In this document: one piece after another, positions 12,699 through 13,883 of the stretch
How the letters are laid out: every line of letters starts with the position of its first letter
How positions within the stretch are numbered: the first letter of the stretch is position 1
Assembly (NCBI GenBank): GCA_002293275.1
Contig: DBCX01000016.1
Span: forward strand, 13,866 to 27,748
Reading direction: 5' to 3'
Length of the DNA: 13,883 nucleotides
DNA from: Cyanobacteria bacterium UBA947
Lineage (GTDB): Bacteria > Cyanobacteriota > Vampirovibrionia > Gastranaerophilales > Gastranaerophilaceae
Made by a program: the position numbers and the translations under genes
The notes under the pieces: model-generated
Seen by the model: only the letters and a program-made list of their open reading frames with translations
Database searches by the model: none
What the model was told of the DNA's origin: nothing

Positions 12699-13186
12699 TC
12701 AAGCAGCCCTTCAATATTGTTGATTGTGACCGTTTTTGCCGCCAAATCAATATTTGTTACAATATCTTTGACAAACGGCACCAGACAAACCTTGCCGGAT
12801 TTGGTTTTGACTGAGAGTAAATCCGTCGCCCCGTTGTTTGAAACACCCACAACAACGCCCACGCTGCACACACCATCATTTACCCTTACCCCGACTAAGT
12901 CGCCAATCAAAAACTCGTCCTCGCCCAACGCGTCCTTGCGCGCGGACTCGTCCACAAAAAGCACCGCACCTTTGAATGGCAAAAGTTCGTCAATAGAATC
13001 AATCCCATCAAACTTCACAATAGCAAAGTTTTTGTGAGCGCGCGCGCTCGCGATTTTGAACGGCTTGTCCTGAATAAAAACCTCATCAAGCGTCAAAAAA
13101 AACTCAATATCAGAAACGCCGACCTTGGCCTCGCCTTTTATCCCGTGGAAATTGAGGATTTTGCCGACAGAAATTTGTTTAGCCAT
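12695..13186 (-). CDS. rimM: Ribosome maturation factor RimM
   Basis: RimM helps assemble the head of the 30S ribosomal subunit by binding S19. The 163-residue product has the N-terminal barrel signature VGKILNFHGIKGEAKV (residues 7-22) and a C-terminal PRC-barrel part (EFLIGDLVGVRV, LVPFVKDIVTNID). Length is normal for the family. The ATG at 13186 overlaps the end of the preceding gene by 8 nt (ATGGCTAA). The weak purine run upstream suggests translational coupling more than independent initiation. trmD follows with a 4-nt overlap. rimM-trmD is a classic bacterial pair; here the gene before it is neither rpsP nor a KH-domain gene. Confidence 0.95.
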   Translation of the reverse strand: MAKQISVGKILNFHGIKGEAKVGVSDIEFFLTLDEVFIQDKPFKIASARAHKNFAIVKFDGIDSIDELLPFKGAVLFVDESARKDALGEDEFLIGDLVGVRVNDGVCSVGVVVGVSNNGATDLLSVKTKSGKVCLVPFVKDIVTNIDLAAKTVTINNIEGLLE

Positions 13187-13883
13187 CTACTTTTTTCTTG
13201 CGCGCAGCTTTTTTAGGTTTTTCTTGCGCATCTTCTTTAGGTGCGTCTTGAGAGGCAGCCCCCCCATTTGCCCCCTTAAATTCCGCAGGTGCGTCTTCGC
13301 GCTCCTGATTCCAGCGCTGCAAGCCCATTTGAGAGCGCACAAGCCGAATCCCGACGTGAACGCGCCATTCATCCATCTTCAACTGAATCGCGATGATTTT
13401 GTGGCAGCCGATTGGCGGCAGCGGCAAAAGCGGTTCATAAAGCGTTTTTATCGCAAGCAGCTGGTCCGGTGAAATCGCCAGTTTGCGTTTTGGGAACTGG
13501 ATTTTTGGCAGCATCATTTTTTGTCTGATAAGGTTTATGCCGAAAAATACTTTGCGCGGCTCCAACCCGATTTTTTCGCCGATTGTTTCGTGCGCATCAG
13601 GGTTTGGCAGCGGAAGCATTGCTTTGTAGAGCAATTCTATTTGTTCAAGCTGTTCGCGGCTGACTAAAAGCTGTTTTTGGCCCTGCGGACGCCCGCCGCC
13701 GGGTCTAAACCCGCCCGGTCTGCCGCCTTGCGGTCTGTACCCGCCCGGTCTTCCGCCGCCTTGCGGTCTATTGCCGCCGTAACCTCCGCCTTGCGGCCGG
13801 TTTCCGTATCCGCCGCCGCGGTTGTAGCCGCCTTCACGGTTGTAACCGCCGCCCTGCGGTCTGTTGTAGCCGCCGCCTTGATT
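13179..13883 (-). CDS. RG/GY-rich protein with two homeodomain-like 54-residue repeats (5' end missing)
   Basis: The frame is open to the window edge, so the N-terminus is missing; about 234 residues are visible. The first 68 are low complexity, made of units such as NRPQGGGY, NREGGY and RPGGF. Two repeats follow (codons at 13664-13503 and 13475-13314). They align without gaps at 19 of 54 identical residues, sharing QL..I..LY...LPLP....H..I and later V..GI.L.R..M.L. Each looks like three helices ending in a helix-turn-helix (for example IGEKIGLEPRKVFFGINLIR). The C-terminal tail is acidic, then Lys/Ala-rich (KPKKAARKKK). RG/GY tracts plus a compact domain usually mean RNA or DNA binding, so I infer a nucleic-acid-binding protein. 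It overlaps rimM by 8 nt and is probably co-transcribed with rimM-trmD. I do not recognise the family. TTG at 13634 would only give an internal start that cuts repeat 1. Confidence 0.8.
   Translation of the reverse strand, partial: NQGGGYNRPQGGGYNREGGYNRGGGYGNRPQGGGYGGNRPQGGGRPGGYRPQGGRPGGFRPGGGRPQGQKQLLVSREQLEQIELLYKAMLPLPNPDAHETIGEKIGLEPRKVFFGINLIRQKMMLPKIQFPKRKLAISPDQLLAIKTLYEPLLPLPPIGCHKIIAIQLKMDEWRVHVGIRLVRSQMGLQRWNQEREDAPAEFKGANGGAASQDAPKEDAQEKPKKAARKKKVDG
13680..13883 (-). repeat. Low-complexity coding repeat for (N)RPQGGGY-like units
   Basis: About 200 bp of degenerate repeats on the minus strand encode Arg-Pro-Gln-Gly-Gly-Gly-Tyr-Asn and shortened versions with Glu, Phe or no PQ. 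Unit length varies from 5 to 10 codons. The + strand shows repeated CCGCC, TTGCGG and GTAGCC words. Such tracts change length easily by slippage or recombination. Confidence 0.8.

Noticed and set aside
13680..13883. Possible CRISPR or intergenic repeat array
   Set aside because: Unit length varies, there are no unique spacers, and the repeat keeps an open frame that joins a folded domain. It is coding low complexity.

Overview
The window reads as ordinary chromosome from a Gram-negative bacterium of medium GC content. LptC- and LptA-type proteins imply an outer membrane with lipopolysaccharide, and the other recognisable genes are housekeeping (thioredoxin, topoisomerase I, AroE, DprA, RimM, TrmD). 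The combination of a COG2509-type flavoprotein, a PAS-containing histidine kinase and an RG/GY-rich protein would fit a gut Vampirovibrionia (Melainabacteria) relative. That placement is a guess; no rRNA or ribosomal protein gene is present to test it. I see no tRNA, rRNA, CRISPR array, insertion sequence or phage gene.

Left block, + strand, 29-3965: a promoter (29-57) drives a 48-codon small ORF, lptC, an lptA-like gene of nearly double length, and a TPR protein. A membrane histidine kinase follows behind what looks like its own promoter, placed so that its transcript may start at the AUG. This is an envelope/LPS-transport cluster with a sensor. Neither lptB nor a response regulator lies in view.

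Middle, 3966-4437: a 139-bp gap holds an imperfect 20-nt tandem repeat, a perfect 9-bp inverted repeat abutting a -35 box, and a near-consensus promoter. This promoter serves a 95-residue, two-TM, Cys-rich membrane protein of unknown function. A hairpin terminator follows and is shared with the convergent operon.

Minus-strand operon, 10104 to 4436: an extended -10 promoter drives an FAD-dependent dehydrogenase, dprA, topA (TTG start) and aroE (with an Ala/Ser/Thr-rich tail). The genes are separated by 1 nt or 5 nt, or overlap by 8 nt.

10113-12029: an unrecognised 182-residue protein, whose start codon sits inside a perfect hairpin with two nested mini-ORFs, lies downstream of trxA. trxA and a DEDDh exonuclease gene diverge from a symmetric pair of extended -10 elements.

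Right end, 12036-13883, minus strand: a gene truncated by the window edge, then rimM and trmD, all overlapping. The edge gene is the most unusual in the window. It encodes an RG/GY-rich disordered tract, then two gapless 54-residue repeats with a helix-turn-helix look, then a Lys/Ala-rich tail.
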